From positions 1 through 64,000 of the forward strand of contig CAUZDW010000005.1 of the NCBI GenBank assembly GCA_963578825.1: a DNA stretch of 64,000 nucleotides. The letters are read 5' to 3'. Shown here one piece after another: positions 28,101-35,873 of the stretch. The notes beneath the pieces were generated by a model. The model worked only from the letters and a program-made list of their open reading frames with translations. It did no database searches and was not told the origin of the DNA. The position numbers were made by a program, and so were the translations under genes. Origin of the DNA: JAJDNS01 sp963578825 (GTDB lineage: Bacteria; Acidobacteriota; Vicinamibacteria; Fen-336). The number at the start of each line of letters is the position of its first letter. The first letter of the stretch is position 1.

Positions 28101-28654
28101 TGCGCAGCCTCCAGCTTGAGCTGCATCTGGCGTCGGCGAGCCTTGTACTTGGTGATCCCGGCCGCTTCTTCGATGATCGCGCGGCGATCGGTGGGCTTCG
28201 TCGAGAGGATCTGCCCGATCTTGCCCTGCTCGATGATCGAGTAGGCTTTCGAGCCGAGCCCGGTGTCCATGAACATCTCGTGGATGTCACGCAGGCGGCA
28301 GGTGCGGCCGTTCATCTGGTACTCGCTGTCGCCGTTGCGGTAGAGGCGCCGGGTGACGACGCACTCGGCCGAGCCGTCGGGGCTGTTGCCGTTCAGCCCT
28401 CGGATTTTCAGGTTCACCTCGGCCATCTGCAGCGGCTGGCGGCTCGAGCTGCCGGCGAAGATCACGTCCTCCATCGAAGTGCCGCGAAGGCTCTTGACGC
28501 TCTGCTCGCCGAGCACCCAGCTGATGGCGTCGGAGATGTTGCTCTTCCCGCAGCCGTTCGGGCCCACGATGCCCGTGACACCGCCGCGGAACGACACCTC
28601 CTGCTTGTCGCAGAAGCTCTTGAAGCCAAGAATTTCTACGGAATCGAGAAGCAT
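25115..28654 (-). CDS. smc: Chromosome segregation protein SMC
   Basis: A 1179-residue SMC ATPase. Walker A is GPNGCGKSN (31-39). Two long coiled-coil arms with heptad-rich Glu/Arg/Ala sequence flank a hinge at about residues 510-640 (GVVADTLETASEYERPVEAF onward). The C-terminal head has the signature LLLSGGEKALTAIALLFAIF and Walker B FCILDEVDAPLDDANI. With ScpA/ScpB, SMC compacts and segregates the origin region; neither partner gene is in this window. Start context is weak, but the MLLDSVEILGFKSF N-terminus is canonical. Confidence 0.96.
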   Translation of the reverse strand: MLLDSVEILGFKSFCDKQEVSFRGGVTGIVGPNGCGKSNISDAISWVLGEQSVKSLRGTSMEDVIFAGSSSRQPLQMAEVNLKIRGLNGNSPDGSAECVVTRRLYRNGDSEYQMNGRTCRLRDIHEMFMDTGLGSKAYSIIEQGKIGQILSTKPTDRRAIIEEAAGITKYKARRRQMQLKLEAAQQNLLRVNDIINEVEKQLESLKRQAAKARRWHRVRDEMRAVERVVFGRRFLELSERGRGLDERHAAGAERERAASLALETEEAQLEVRRQSLYELEASLEEVRGRLSELTLAVDRHEGRSGHCKEQIAETETRSREAAREEQELTERLGPLEEQRTAKQAEAQSLREQLATAEQELQRADVAVQDALARQGEADAGQEEAREAQVGLLGRIATLQNSRASVAGNSERATADLLKLAAEREECERERARVGSGRDDALARKQQADALAAELIRSRDEAAARGEKARTRADTVTKEVETLQSESDSLAGRRASLEEMVDTHSAFDEGVRALLKKPGDLDVRGVVADTLETASEYERPVEAFLGDRLQAVLVPDTDLALRGIRWLQSSGAGRGAFLPLASARTRSDCGPLRAIAEQEPKVRGLLSDFYRVTGPHADRIGASLPDALVVETLEDALEIVSRRGPVAVATLAGETLRGAIVEGGRSVKGLLAPRREVREVAGRQEEVEALIQTARATQAEALAAVEAAAAEGRALEERIHTAEKDLVAVRHDLQTAEEEASRLDRKAAILETERSQAEEERGAAAVRLAEIDLSLGGAEEERQEGHLRLATLADAVGEARHATEAAQGRHAEALSALAALRERLAAADNECRRLEDDLAELARRIDGARTRAAETAARRGELERELAEVEALLSEALQGRERVTDDAAVAEEKVRQVREELEGREQGLKERRHERDVLRDALNELEVGRARNGSDLDHVARECHQAVGQTAAEAAATLTDEDRVQELESLAAQVEELRERLDRMGAVNTLAVEQAQELEERHTFVTAQRQDLLDSIAELDHAVKKIDRASRERFQEAFRIINQHFGETFSKLFGGGTAGLSLIDEEDLLGSGIDIMAQPPGKRLQNVLLLSGGEKALTAIALLFAIFQYKPSPFCILDEVDAPLDDANIGRFVKMLESLKEQTQFILITHSRRTMQIADQLYGVTMEEPGVSKLVSVKFT

Positions 28655-28821
28655 GGATCCCAGGACAAAACCCCCTATATCTAGTGCAACCGAGCGAATC
28701 TAACACAACTTGAAGTAGACCGTAAAGGACCCCGGCCACACCCCCGAAGCGCCTGAACCGCTTCGACTTGCCGTCGGGTTCTCCTGAATGGCGCCTCCGC
28801 CTGACCGGGTCGAAAGTAGGA

Positions 28822-28851
28822 TTGACCTGCGGGAGGTCCTGGGCCTAGCAT
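28822..28851 (+). promoter_or_regulatory. Sigma70-type promoter for the TPR-like gene
   Basis: TTGACC (28822-28827) and TAGCAT (28846-28851) are separated by 18 bases and lie about 65 bases upstream of the ATG at 28916, which has an AGGAGG site. This fits a housekeeping promoter for the plus-strand gene. The rest of the 28655-28915 gap, which must also contain the smc promoter, shows no other clear signal. Confidence 0.5.
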
Positions 28852-28915
28852 TCCGGCGGCGAGCGGTCCGCCCGTCACCCGGGACAATCCGTTTCCTCGG
28901 GCCAGGAGGACTCCA

Positions 28916-29377
28916 ATGAAGCCATGGGCATACGTGCTGACGATGGTGCTCCTCGCGTCGGCGTCGGTGGCTCAAGAGGAGAGCGTGCTGCGGGCTTCGG
29001 GTCGGGCCGCCGAAGCGGAGCCGCTTCTCACGCAGGTGATCGAGGCGTCCCCGGGTGCGGTCGCTGCTTACATGGAGAGGGCCCGGGTCAAGCTCGCCCT
29101 CGACCGGGCCCCGGAAGCCCTTGGCGACGCCTCCATCGCGGCCGCGATGGCGGAGAACGACCCCGAGGCGCAGGCGCTCGTGCTCGAGGTGAAGGTGGCT
29201 CGGGCGCTCCAGGCCCTCCGCCAGGGCAACCAAGCCCTCGCCGAGCAGGACCTCACGCAGCTTCGGGGCGAGCACCCGGAGTCGGCCGGGGGTACTGGAG
29301 TACCTCGGGCGCGTGGAGGGTGGCCAGACCATCAAGTGATGCCGGCGCACGCACCCTCGGCGGGACCGAAACGATGA
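28916..29377 (+). CDS. Exported TPR-like protein with a frameshifted 3' end
   Basis: The protein starts with a signal peptide (WAYVLTMVLLASASVAQ) and continues with helix-turn-helix repeats resembling tetratricopeptide units (AEAEPLLTQVIEASPGAVAA, ALGDASIAAAMAENDPEA, ALRQGNQALAEQDLTQL). The last ~30 codons do not look real. In a neighbouring frame the sequence reads VLEYLGRVEGGQTIK and stops at 29337-29339. An indel in the G5 run near 29290 explains this, so the true protein is probably about 140 residues ending at 29339. Likely periplasmic scaffold; partner unknown. Confidence 0.6.
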   Translation: MKPWAYVLTMVLLASASVAQEESVLRASGRAAEAEPLLTQVIEASPGAVAAYMERARVKLALDRAPEALGDASIAAAMAENDPEAQALVLEVKVARALQALRQGNQALAEQDLTQLRGEHPESAGGTGVPRARGGWPDHQVMPAHAPSAGPKR

Positions 29378-29679
29378 CGATGAGCCGAAGCTCCCAGGCG
29401 GTCCGCCGCGTCGTCGGCTGGCTCGTCCGAGGGTCGCTCGTGGCGCTGTGGGCGCTGGCGGGATGGGGGACGCTCCTCCTGCTCGCGACCCTGATCGGGG
29501 CCTTGAGCGACGGGCCGGGCGTCGCGCTGGCACGACTTTCCCCTCCCCCCGGCGCGTCGTTCTGGGGCTGGCTCAACGCCCTCTCGGCCCTCTTCGCCCT
29601 GGTCACCTGGCTGATCGCCGCCGGCCTCTTCGTCTGGGGCCGGTGGCTGGCCGAAGAAGAGCCCGAGCCCGAGAGCTAG
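29374..29679 (+). CDS. Small two-helix membrane protein
   Basis: A 101-residue protein with two hydrophobic helices (GSLVALWALAGWGTLLLLAT and LSALFALVTWLIAAGLFVW) and an acidic tail (AEEEPEPES). No family recognised. It follows the TPR-like gene closely and may be co-transcribed. Function unknown. Confidence 0.6.
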   Translation: MTMSRSSQAVRRVVGWLVRGSLVALWALAGWGTLLLLATLIGALSDGPGVALARLSPPPGASFWGWLNALSALFALVTWLIAAGLFVWGRWLAEEEPEPES

Positions 29680-29788
29680 CCCCCGCTCCGGGGACCCCCT
29701 CGCCACGCTTCACCTCTGGTGTCTTGATCTGACGATGTCGCAATGATGTCATTTTGATAGACGTCTCGACTGCACGAGGGAGGAGCAA

Positions 29789-30658
29789 ATGATTCGCGAG
29801 AAGGAACGACACACGGCCCCGGGACTCCTCATGCTGGTGGTCTTCATCACCATCGTGGTTGTGGCCGGCCTGGGCATCTTCCGCGCGGCTGGCGCGAGCG
29901 ACGCGCTTGGTGTGGTGGCTTTCGCGGCGGTGCTGGTGATCGACATCTTCATGACGACGGGGCTCTTCACCGTCGCGCCCAACCAGGGACTGGTCCTCCA
30001 GCTCTTCGGCGCCTACCGTGGCACAGCAAGAGACCCCGGATTGCGCTGGGCCAACCCGTTCTACAGCAAGAGACGTGTCTCGTTGCGGGTGAGGAACTTC
30101 GAAAGTGCCAAGCTGAAGGTCAACGACACCGACGGCAACCCCATCGAGATTGCGGCGGTCGTGGTGTGGCGTGTGGTCGACACGGCCGAGGCGGTCTTCG
30201 AGGTGGACGAGTACGACCACTACGTGAGGGTTCAAAGCGAAGCAGCCGTCCGCGTCCTGGCGAGCCGCTACCCGTACGACGCCCACGATGAGGAGCAGCT
30301 CTCGCTCCGTGGCGCCACGGACGAGGTGGCCACCAACCTCAAGGAGCAGATCCAGGAGCGGCTCTTGAAGGCCGGTGTCGAGGTCATCGAGGCACGCATC
30401 AGCCACCTGGCCTACGCCCCCGAGATCGCCGCTGCCATGCTCCGCCGTCAGCAGGCGGGGGCCATCATCGCGGCGCGGACGAAGATCGTGGAGGGCGCGG
30501 TGGGGATGGTGGAGATGGCCCTCGACCTGCTCTCCCGCAGCAACAGGGTGCGGCTCGACGAGGAGCGCAGGGCGCAGATGGTCTCCAACCTGCTCGTGGT
30601 GCTGTGCAGCGATCAAGAAGCGCAGCCCGTGATCAACGCCGGCACGATCTACCAGTAG
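29789..30658 (+). CDS. SPFH/Band 7 (stomatin-like) membrane protein
   Basis: A 289-residue protein. Two N-terminal membrane segments (about residues 11-30 and 38-57) are followed by an SPFH domain (TVAPNQGLVLQLFGAYRGTA, EIAAVVVWRVVDTAEAVFEV, ERLLKAGVEVIEARISHLAY) and a short helical C-terminus. SPFH proteins oligomerise in membrane microdomains and act as scaffolds, often for proteases. The following gene encodes a ribbon-helix-helix protein seven bases downstream; in my recollection this pairing recurs in many genomes, so the two may work together. Confidence 0.85.
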   Translation: MIREKERHTAPGLLMLVVFITIVVVAGLGIFRAAGASDALGVVAFAAVLVIDIFMTTGLFTVAPNQGLVLQLFGAYRGTARDPGLRWANPFYSKRRVSLRVRNFESAKLKVNDTDGNPIEIAAVVVWRVVDTAEAVFEVDEYDHYVRVQSEAAVRVLASRYPYDAHDEEQLSLRGATDEVATNLKEQIQERLLKAGVEVIEARISHLAYAPEIAAAMLRRQQAGAIIAARTKIVEGAVGMVEMALDLLSRSNRVRLDEERRAQMVSNLLVVLCSDQEAQPVINAGTIYQ

Positions 30659-30665
30659 GGGCGGT

Positions 30666-30875
30666 GTGGCCGTGGTCAATCGCAAGGCCTTTCTGATCCG
30701 CATCGACCGGGACGTTCTCGACGGCGTCCAGCGATGGGCGAACGACGACCTGCGCAGCCTCAACGCGCAGATCGAGTTCCTCCTTCGGCACGCGCTCCGC
30801 GACTCGGGCCGAAAAAGGGCTCCCGATGATCCGGAGCGCCGCCGGGCGGCCTCGAGGCGTCGCCGGGGCGATTGA
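30666..30875 (+). CDS. Small ribbon-helix-helix (Arc-type) protein
   Basis: A 69-residue basic protein starting at the GTG at 30666. The N-terminal part (RKAFLIRIDRDVLDGVQRWA followed by SLNAQIEFLLRHAL) fits a ribbon-helix-helix: one strand contacting DNA and two helices forming the dimer, with the familiar RSLNAQIE motif of Arc/MetJ-like proteins. The tail is a run of Arg/Ala/Asp. It probably acts as a regulator or adaptor for the SPFH protein just upstream. It overlaps the next gene by four bases. Confidence 0.75.
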   Translation: MAVVNRKAFLIRIDRDVLDGVQRWANDDLRSLNAQIEFLLRHALRDSGRKRAPDDPERRRAASRRRRGD

Positions 30876-31336
30876 AGATCCCCGGGGCGGGGCGCACAAT
30901 CGAGGTGGATCTGGCCGGGGGCCCCCGCGCGGGCGCGTTCGAGGGCGCCAGGGGCTTCGTGGGGATCGCCTTCCACGTCCAGGAGGACCCGCTCCGCTAC
31001 GAGTGCTTCTATCTCCGTCCGACGAACGGCCGGGCCGAGAACCAGCTGCGGCGAAATCACTCGAGCCAGTACGTTTCGCATCCTGAGTTTCCCTGGCACC
31101 GTCTCCGCCAGGAGAGCCCGCGACTCTACGAGTCGTACGTCGATCTGATGCCCGGGGAGTGGACCCGCGTGAAGATCGTCCTCTCGGGCACGGAGGCCCG
31201 ACTGTTCGTACACGGCGCCGAGCAGCCCACCCTCATCGTGAAGGACCTCAAGCTCGGCGACACCGAGGGCGGGATCGCTGTGTGGATCGGTACCGGCACC
31301 GAGGCGCACTTCGCCGACCTGAAGGTGACCCCGTAG
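30872..31336 (+). CDS. LamG/GH16-like beta-sandwich protein, short form
   Basis: A 154-residue beta-rich protein from a TTG at 30872. The pattern ARGFVGIAFHVQEDPLRYEC, LRPTNGRAENQLRRNHSSQY, PGEWTRVKIVLSGTEARLFV and GGIAVWIGTGTEAHFADLKV matches the concanavalin-like fold seen in family-16-type or DUF1080-like proteins. Relatives usually have 30-50 more residues and a signal peptide at the N-terminus, which are missing, so it may be truncated. Context gives no clue to its ligand. Confidence 0.55.
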   Translation: MKIPGAGRTIEVDLAGGPRAGAFEGARGFVGIAFHVQEDPLRYECFYLRPTNGRAENQLRRNHSSQYVSHPEFPWHRLRQESPRLYESYVDLMPGEWTRVKIVLSGTEARLFVHGAEQPTLIVKDLKLGDTEGGIAVWIGTGTEAHFADLKVTP

Positions 31337-31407
31337 TGGACGGTGCGAAGCCAGGGGCCGGGTTGATCAATCGGTGAGCCTGCGGCTCCAGTCCTGCGCC
31401 GACCCGT

Positions 31408-31965
31408 CTACAAGTCTTTGTCGGTGAAGATCTCGCCGCAGGCCATGTGGTCGCTACAGGCCTTGATCAGCCCACCCGTGTAGACGCGGAGCTGGAAGAG
31501 GTTGGCGGGCTCGTGCTCGCACTCGCTCTCGGGCCCCGCGCAAAACTCGCCGTCTCGGGTCCACGTTGGCCCCAGCTGCCCGGTGTCCCGGGCAACTCCT
31601 ACGGCCCAAGCCTCGCACTCGACTCGCTGCGGATCGCCCTCGGGCCGCACGGCGCAGATCGTCCGCCCGTCAGTGAACCCGATCGAGCGGCAGTAGTCGC
31701 CGTCGGGGCCCACGAGAGGGGTCGCATCGATGTCCCAGAACTCGCGGTTCTTGGCCTGGATCCTGAGCTTGAGTCGCGAGGCCCCCGGGGGCAGGGGCGA
31801 GCAGCTGGTGGTGATGGGCGTGGGTGTCGGCTCGGGGACGGGCGTGGGGATGGGCGTGGGCACGGGACCCGGCGCCGTTGCGCTGCCCCCCCCGCACGAC
31901 ATGAGAAACGCCACCGCCAACACGAACGATACTTGTCGAAAGGGAAAAAATCTGATCGTCAGCAT
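31408..31965 (-). CDS. Lipoprotein with Pro/Thr linker
   Basis: A 185-residue lipoprotein. The signal peptide ends in a lipobox (VAFLMSC, acylated Cys24). Next comes a Pro/Thr/Glu-rich spacer (PVPTPIPTPVPEPTPTP), then a small domain with several Cys residues that could form disulfides (SCSPLPPGASRLKL, DYCRSIGF, RTICAVRPEGDPQRVECEAW, EFCAGPESECEHE). No known domain recognised. Probably on the periplasmic or outer surface. Confidence 0.75.
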   Translation of the reverse strand: MLTIRFFPFRQVSFVLAVAFLMSCGGGSATAPGPVPTPIPTPVPEPTPTPITTSCSPLPPGASRLKLRIQAKNREFWDIDATPLVGPDGDYCRSIGFTDGRTICAVRPEGDPQRVECEAWAVGVARDTGQLGPTWTRDGEFCAGPESECEHEPANLFQLRVYTGGLIKACSDHMACGEIFTDKDL

Positions 31966-31995
31966 GAATACGCCAGCGTCACATGTTCGGGCGTC

Positions 31996-32973
31996 TCAGT
32001 CAAGACACCCTCCGGGTTGTGCCCGGGGCCCCGGCGGGCGATCCGCTGTGGCAGCGCTCAGGACCCGGGCGTTTCCCTGCCTCGGGGCATGCCGGGGACG
32101 ATGCCGTGCTCCCTCTCGAGCCGCTCGAGGGCGGCGATTCGCACCGGCCGCCGCACGTCGTGGTCGTCCGGACGGTAGCCCGGGCCGTGCTCCACCAGCT
32201 CGTTCCGCCCCGCCCTGTGTGCCGATGGCGCCGAGGCACTCGCCCTCCGGTGCCCGGCAGGCCAGCGGTTCGGAGAGGTCCCACGACGGGTAGAAACGCC
32301 CGTCAATACCGGCGAGGATCCGTCCGCCCGGGGGCCGCCGGGCGACGAGAAGGCGAACGCGCCTGACGGCGTGAGTCTCCAGGGCCTCGTTGCGCATCGT
32401 GACCACGAAGCGGCGTGCCGGGCCCCTGACCGGGGGCAGGGCATTGACGTCCCGGGCCTCGAGCGCCCGAGCAAAGGACGCGGAGAAACCCTCGGCAGCC
32501 GGACGGTCCTCGTCTCCGCCTTCGACATAGAACGTGGGGCACGACCCGAAGCAGGACTTCGGGCTGCTCACACACGCCGCGGCGACAGCGCCGGTCACGA
32601 CCGTCATCACGCCCAGCAGCGCGCTGCCAAAGGGAGAGACCTTGTCGGGCCGGTTGGTCTCGAACAGCGCGACCTCGCTCACCTCGATCGAAGCCGACCC
32701 CTCCGACACGAGCTCACGATCGATGGAGTACAGCGCGCCGCTCCCCTCGAGCCGGCGTCCGTCTGCCACCACTCGCCAGGAGTCGAGAACGTACAGCTCG
32801 CTCGACGTCATGTGGGCCTTGAGGACGTGGAGCTTGGGTGGCGCGAACGGGACCTTGCTGCCGGGGTGGAGCTCGGGCTCGAGCACCTGGTGGCAGCCAC
32901 TCAACGATGCGATGAGGGCCACCGCGACGAGTCGGCCTGCGGCACCGGATCGGCGCCTGTCCGTTGGTGTCAT
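31996..32973 (-). CDS. Lipoprotein of unknown function, likely frameshifted tail
   Basis: The first ~245 residues look genuine. There is a lipobox (IASLSGC), an early domain (FAPPKLHVLKAHMTSSELYV), a hydrophobic segment (GSALLGVMTVVTGAVAAACV) and a beta-rich part ending ACRAPEGECLGAIG. After about 32215 the frame becomes Arg/Pro/Gly-rich and unconvincing, while another frame continues as NELVEHGPGYRPDDHDVRRP and IAALERLEREHGIVPGM. I suspect a one-base indel in the GGCGGGGCGG stretch. Function unknown. Confidence 0.6.
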   Translation of the reverse strand: MTPTDRRRSGAAGRLVAVALIASLSGCHQVLEPELHPGSKVPFAPPKLHVLKAHMTSSELYVLDSWRVVADGRRLEGSGALYSIDRELVSEGSASIEVSEVALFETNRPDKVSPFGSALLGVMTVVTGAVAAACVSSPKSCFGSCPTFYVEGGDEDRPAAEGFSASFARALEARDVNALPPVRGPARRFVVTMRNEALETHAVRRVRLLVARRPPGGRILAGIDGRFYPSWDLSEPLACRAPEGECLGAIGTQGGAERAGGARPGLPSGRPRRAAAGANRRPRAAREGARHRPRHAPRQGNARVLSAATADRPPGPRAQPGGCLD

Positions 32974-33029
32974 CGGCTCCTCCTCCCTGGCTTGGAGAGA
33001 AGCAGCCGGAGCGGTCTGTTACCGCCGGG

Positions 33030-33584
33030 TCAGCCTTTCCAGGTCGGGAGCTGGGCGAGGAGGCTGCTGAGCGGCGGGGCCGCGGCGTCCTTGGCGGAGA
33101 GCGTGGGGGAGGCGAGCGGCCACTCGATGCCGATCTCGGGGTCGTTCCAGGCGACCGCGATCTCGTCCGACGCGTCGTAGAAGTCCGTGCACTTGTACTC
33201 GAGATGGACGAGCTCGGAGAGGATGCAGAAGCCGTGGGCGAACCCGGGGGGGATCCAGAGCTGGCGCAGGTTCTCGCCGGAGAGACGATCGCCCACCCAC
33301 TTTCCGAAGGTGGGCGAGCCCCGGCGGATGTCGACCGCGACGTCGAACACCTCCCCTGCCACGACTCGCACCAGCTTGCCCTGGGGCCGCTCCCGCTGGG
33401 CGTGGAGCCCCCGGAGCGCGCCCTTGCGGGAGTGCGAGTGGTTGTCCTGCACGAAAGGACCGGTGATCCCGCCCTCGGCGTACTTGCGCTGGTGCCAGGT
33501 CTCGAGAAAGAAACCGCGCTCGTCGCGGTGGACATCGGGCTCGATCAGGATGACGTCGGGGATCTCCGTCGGCATGAACCTCAT
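33030..33584 (-). CDS. rfbC: dTDP-4-dehydrorhamnose 3,5-epimerase
   Basis: A 184-residue cupin-fold epimerase that converts dTDP-4-keto-6-deoxyglucose to its L-lyxo form in dTDP-rhamnose synthesis. Landmarks are RDERGFFLETW, FVQDNHSHSRKGALRGLHAQ with the catalytic His, QGKLVRVVAGEVFDVAVDIR, the tail Tyr region YKCTDFYDA and IGIEWPL. It lies 10 bases downstream of rfbB on the same strand. rfbA and rfbD are not in this window. Confidence 0.95.
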   Translation of the reverse strand: MRFMPTEIPDVILIEPDVHRDERGFFLETWHQRKYAEGGITGPFVQDNHSHSRKGALRGLHAQRERPQGKLVRVVAGEVFDVAVDIRRGSPTFGKWVGDRLSGENLRQLWIPPGFAHGFCILSELVHLEYKCTDFYDASDEIAVAWNDPEIGIEWPLASPTLSAKDAAAPPLSSLLAQLPTWKG

Positions 33585-33594
33585 CTGGGCCCTC

Positions 33595-34677
33595 TCAAGA
33601 TCCCTCGAGCCCCAGGCGCTCCCGGCCGTACGAACCCGACTGGACGGTCTCGCACCATTCGCGGTGCTTCAGGTACCATCGCACGGTTGCCCGCAGCCCG
33701 TCCTCGAAGGCGTGGGCCGGACGCCAGCCGAGCTCGGTGCGTGCCCGGGTGGCGTCGATCGCATAGCGACGATCGTGGCCCGGCCGGTCGGGCACGAAGC
33801 TCTTGAGCTCCGCGTAGGACGTGAGCCCCCGCGAGGACAGCTCCGCGTTCATCCGTGCGGGGAGCTCCGCGTCGAGGGCCGCGCAGAGAGCGTCGACCAC
33901 CTGGAGATTCGTCCGCTCGCTGCCTCCGCCGATGTTGTACTTGCCCCCGTTCTGCCCCTTTCTGAGGGCGCGAAGGAGTCCCTCGCAGTGGTCCTCGACG
34001 TAGAGCCAGTCCCTCACGTTGCCGCCGTCGCCGTAGATGGGAAGGTCTTGGCCGTCGACCGCGTTGAGGATCATCAGGGGGATCAGCTTCTCCGGGAACT
34101 GGAACGGCCCGTAGTTGTTCGAGCAGTTGGTGAGGACGACCGGGAGGCCATACGTCTCGTGATACGCCCGGACCAGGTGGTCGGCCCCCGCCTTGGTGGC
34201 CGCGTAGGGCGAGTTTGGCGCGTAGGGCGTCTCCTCGGAGAAGGCGCCCTCGGAGCCCAGCGTGCCGTACACCTCGTCGGTGGACACGTGAAGGAACCGG
34301 AAGCCCGCGAATTGCCTGGGATCGTCGCGGAGGTAGACGCGGATGGCTTCGAGCAGCTCGAACGTGCCGAGGACGTTCGTCCGGACGAACGCCGCCGCGT
34401 CGTCGATGGACCGATCGACGTGGGTCTCCGCTGCGAAGTTCACGATCGCGTCAGGCCGAAACCGCTCCATGACCCCGCGAACGAGGGGCCGGTCCGCGAT
34501 GTCTCCCTCGACGAACTCGTAGCGTGAGTGAGACGCCACGTCGGCGAGGCTGGCCAGGTGGCCGGCGTACGTGAGCTTGTCCAGAACGACCACGCGGTCC
34601 TCGGTGCGGGCGAGCAGATGGCGGACGCAGTTGCAGCCGATGAACCCGGCGCCGCCGGTGACGATGATGGTGCCCAT
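33595..34677 (-). CDS. rfbB: dTDP-glucose 4,6-dehydratase
   Basis: A 360-residue extended short-chain dehydrogenase. The NAD motif is TGGAGFIGCN, the active site has STDEVYG, and the YxxxK pair is in SPYAATKAGADHL. NCSNNYGPFQFPEKLIPLMI and RDWLYVEDHCEGL are further family signatures. It makes dTDP-4-keto-6-deoxyglucose and forms a unit with rfbC. The upstream ppa gene ends 6 bases before its start, so the three may share a transcript. Confidence 0.95.
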   Translation of the reverse strand: MGTIIVTGGAGFIGCNCVRHLLARTEDRVVVLDKLTYAGHLASLADVASHSRYEFVEGDIADRPLVRGVMERFRPDAIVNFAAETHVDRSIDDAAAFVRTNVLGTFELLEAIRVYLRDDPRQFAGFRFLHVSTDEVYGTLGSEGAFSEETPYAPNSPYAATKAGADHLVRAYHETYGLPVVLTNCSNNYGPFQFPEKLIPLMILNAVDGQDLPIYGDGGNVRDWLYVEDHCEGLLRALRKGQNGGKYNIGGGSERTNLQVVDALCAALDAELPARMNAELSSRGLTSYAELKSFVPDRPGHDRRYAIDATRARTELGWRPAHAFEDGLRATVRWYLKHREWCETVQSGSYGRERLGLEGS

Positions 34678-34683
34678 GGCCAG

Positions 34684-35357
34684 CTAGGCTCTGCGCTCCT
34701 GTTCGAGCGCGCGATGGAGGGCTCCAAAACGCGTGTCGTAGTCCACCTGGCTGCGGCGGATCACCTCGTAGGCCTCCTCCCGCCCGTAAACACGGGTGAG
34801 CTCGCACGCCGGTCGCGGGTCCTCCGGCGCCTGCTTGTAGGTCAGGAAGTAGTGCTTGAGCCGGTCGATCAGCAGTCTTGGCAGGCGCGAGATGTCGTCG
34901 ACCCCCGCGTACACCGCGTCTCCCGCCAGGACCGCCACGATCTTGTCGTCGGCCTCGTTGTCGTCGATGAGGCCGAGCCTCCCAATCGGGATGGCCTGCA
35001 CCAGGATGTTCCCGTGTGTCAGCACCTTCTCGGTCAGCACCAGGACATCGAGAGGATCCTGGTCGCCCTTGATGCCCTTGCGTCCCGAGCACTCCTCGGC
35101 GAAGGAGGGACTTCGTCCGCACACAGAGTTCGTGGCACCAGGCCGTAGGGGCTGGGGCAGACGTTCGAGAAGAGCTGGGGCCGGTCCACCTTGAGGATGC
35201 CCGAGTCCTTGTCCAGCTCGAACTTCACGGTGTCGGTGGGAACGATCTCCACGTAGACTGTCAGCCGCCGGGGCGCGTCCGGCCCGATCGCGACTCCGTG
35301 CCACGGGTGTGCCCTGGAGAGGAGGTCGGTCGTGGGCCGGCGTGTCGCGTCGGACAT
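34684..35357 (-). pseudogene. ppa: Inorganic pyrophosphatase with a single frameshift
   Basis: Two adjacent frames together encode a family I soluble pyrophosphatase. The first runs from 35357 through EIVPTDTVKFELDKDSGILK and SNVCPSPYGLVPRTLC. The second carries DQDPLDVLVLTEKVLTHGNI, DNEADDKIVAVLAGDAVYAG and KHYFLTYK. The frame changes near 35112, where a run of three C appears one base short (EV-P-SFAEECSG would result). All active-site Asp/Lys residues are present across the frames. As ppa is normally essential, a sequence error is more likely than a true null, unless another pyrophosphatase exists elsewhere. Confidence 0.85.
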
Positions 35358-35419
35358 CGGGGCACTATATCGCAGGACGCAGGCCTTCCCTCTCCGGCGG
35401 CTGGGTGAGCGACAATGGG

Positions 35420-35722
35420 GTGGTGCCGACCCAGATCGCCACCCGCCCCGTTCACGTCGTGGCCGCCGAGGAGGGCTCCGACCGCGTCTTGGAGATGACC
35501 GACGTCCTGCACGCCGACGGGCGCACCGTCAAGGCTCATGCGTTTGCCGGCGGACCCGCCCGTGCCGGAGAGCTCGACGAGCGGGAGCGCCTGAGAGAGG
35601 AGCTCGCTCTCACCTCCGGCGCCGTCCGCGCCGCGCTGGCAGACAACGGACTTCTCCTGCTCGCCGACGGGCGCGCCTCGCTGGCCGTGCCCTGGCCTGG
35701 TCGTACTCGACGATCCATTTGA
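35420..35722 (+). CDS. Small hypothetical protein
   Basis: About 100 codons from tandem GTG codons at 35420/35423 (TQIATRPVHVVAAEEGSDRV, LREELALTSGAVRAALADNG). The composition looks protein-like, with an alternating beta then helical pattern, but I recognise no family. The final residues (PGRTRRSI) may not be native, because the neighbouring sequence is a decayed gene. It is divergent from ppa with a short shared promoter gap. Confidence 0.4.
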   Translation: MVPTQIATRPVHVVAAEEGSDRVLEMTDVLHADGRTVKAHAFAGGPARAGELDERERLREELALTSGAVRAALADNGLLLLADGRASLAVPWPGRTRRSI

Positions 35723-35732
35723 AGAGCTGATC

Positions 35733-35873
35733 CTAGAGGCGCGATTCCTCGGGCAGCCCCGACGGGTAGAGGTTGTTCTGCGCCAGAGGATCGTCCTCGA
35801 CGTCGAAGAAGAAGTGCTGGTCCTGTCTGTCGTTCCAAATGTAGTGATACTTTCGTTCCTTTGGTTGCCTCAG
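35733..35873 (-). pseudogene. C-terminal scrap of a sulfatase
   Basis: About 45 codons on the minus strand read KERKYHYIWNDRQDQHFFFD then VEDDPLAQNNLY, the typical end of type I sulfatases where a Trp/Arg-rich strand is followed by the phrase D-x-E-x-D-P-x-E-x-x-N-L. The rest of the enzyme, including the formylglycine site, is absent. The remaining bases to 36086 hold no gene I can support. Confidence 0.55.
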
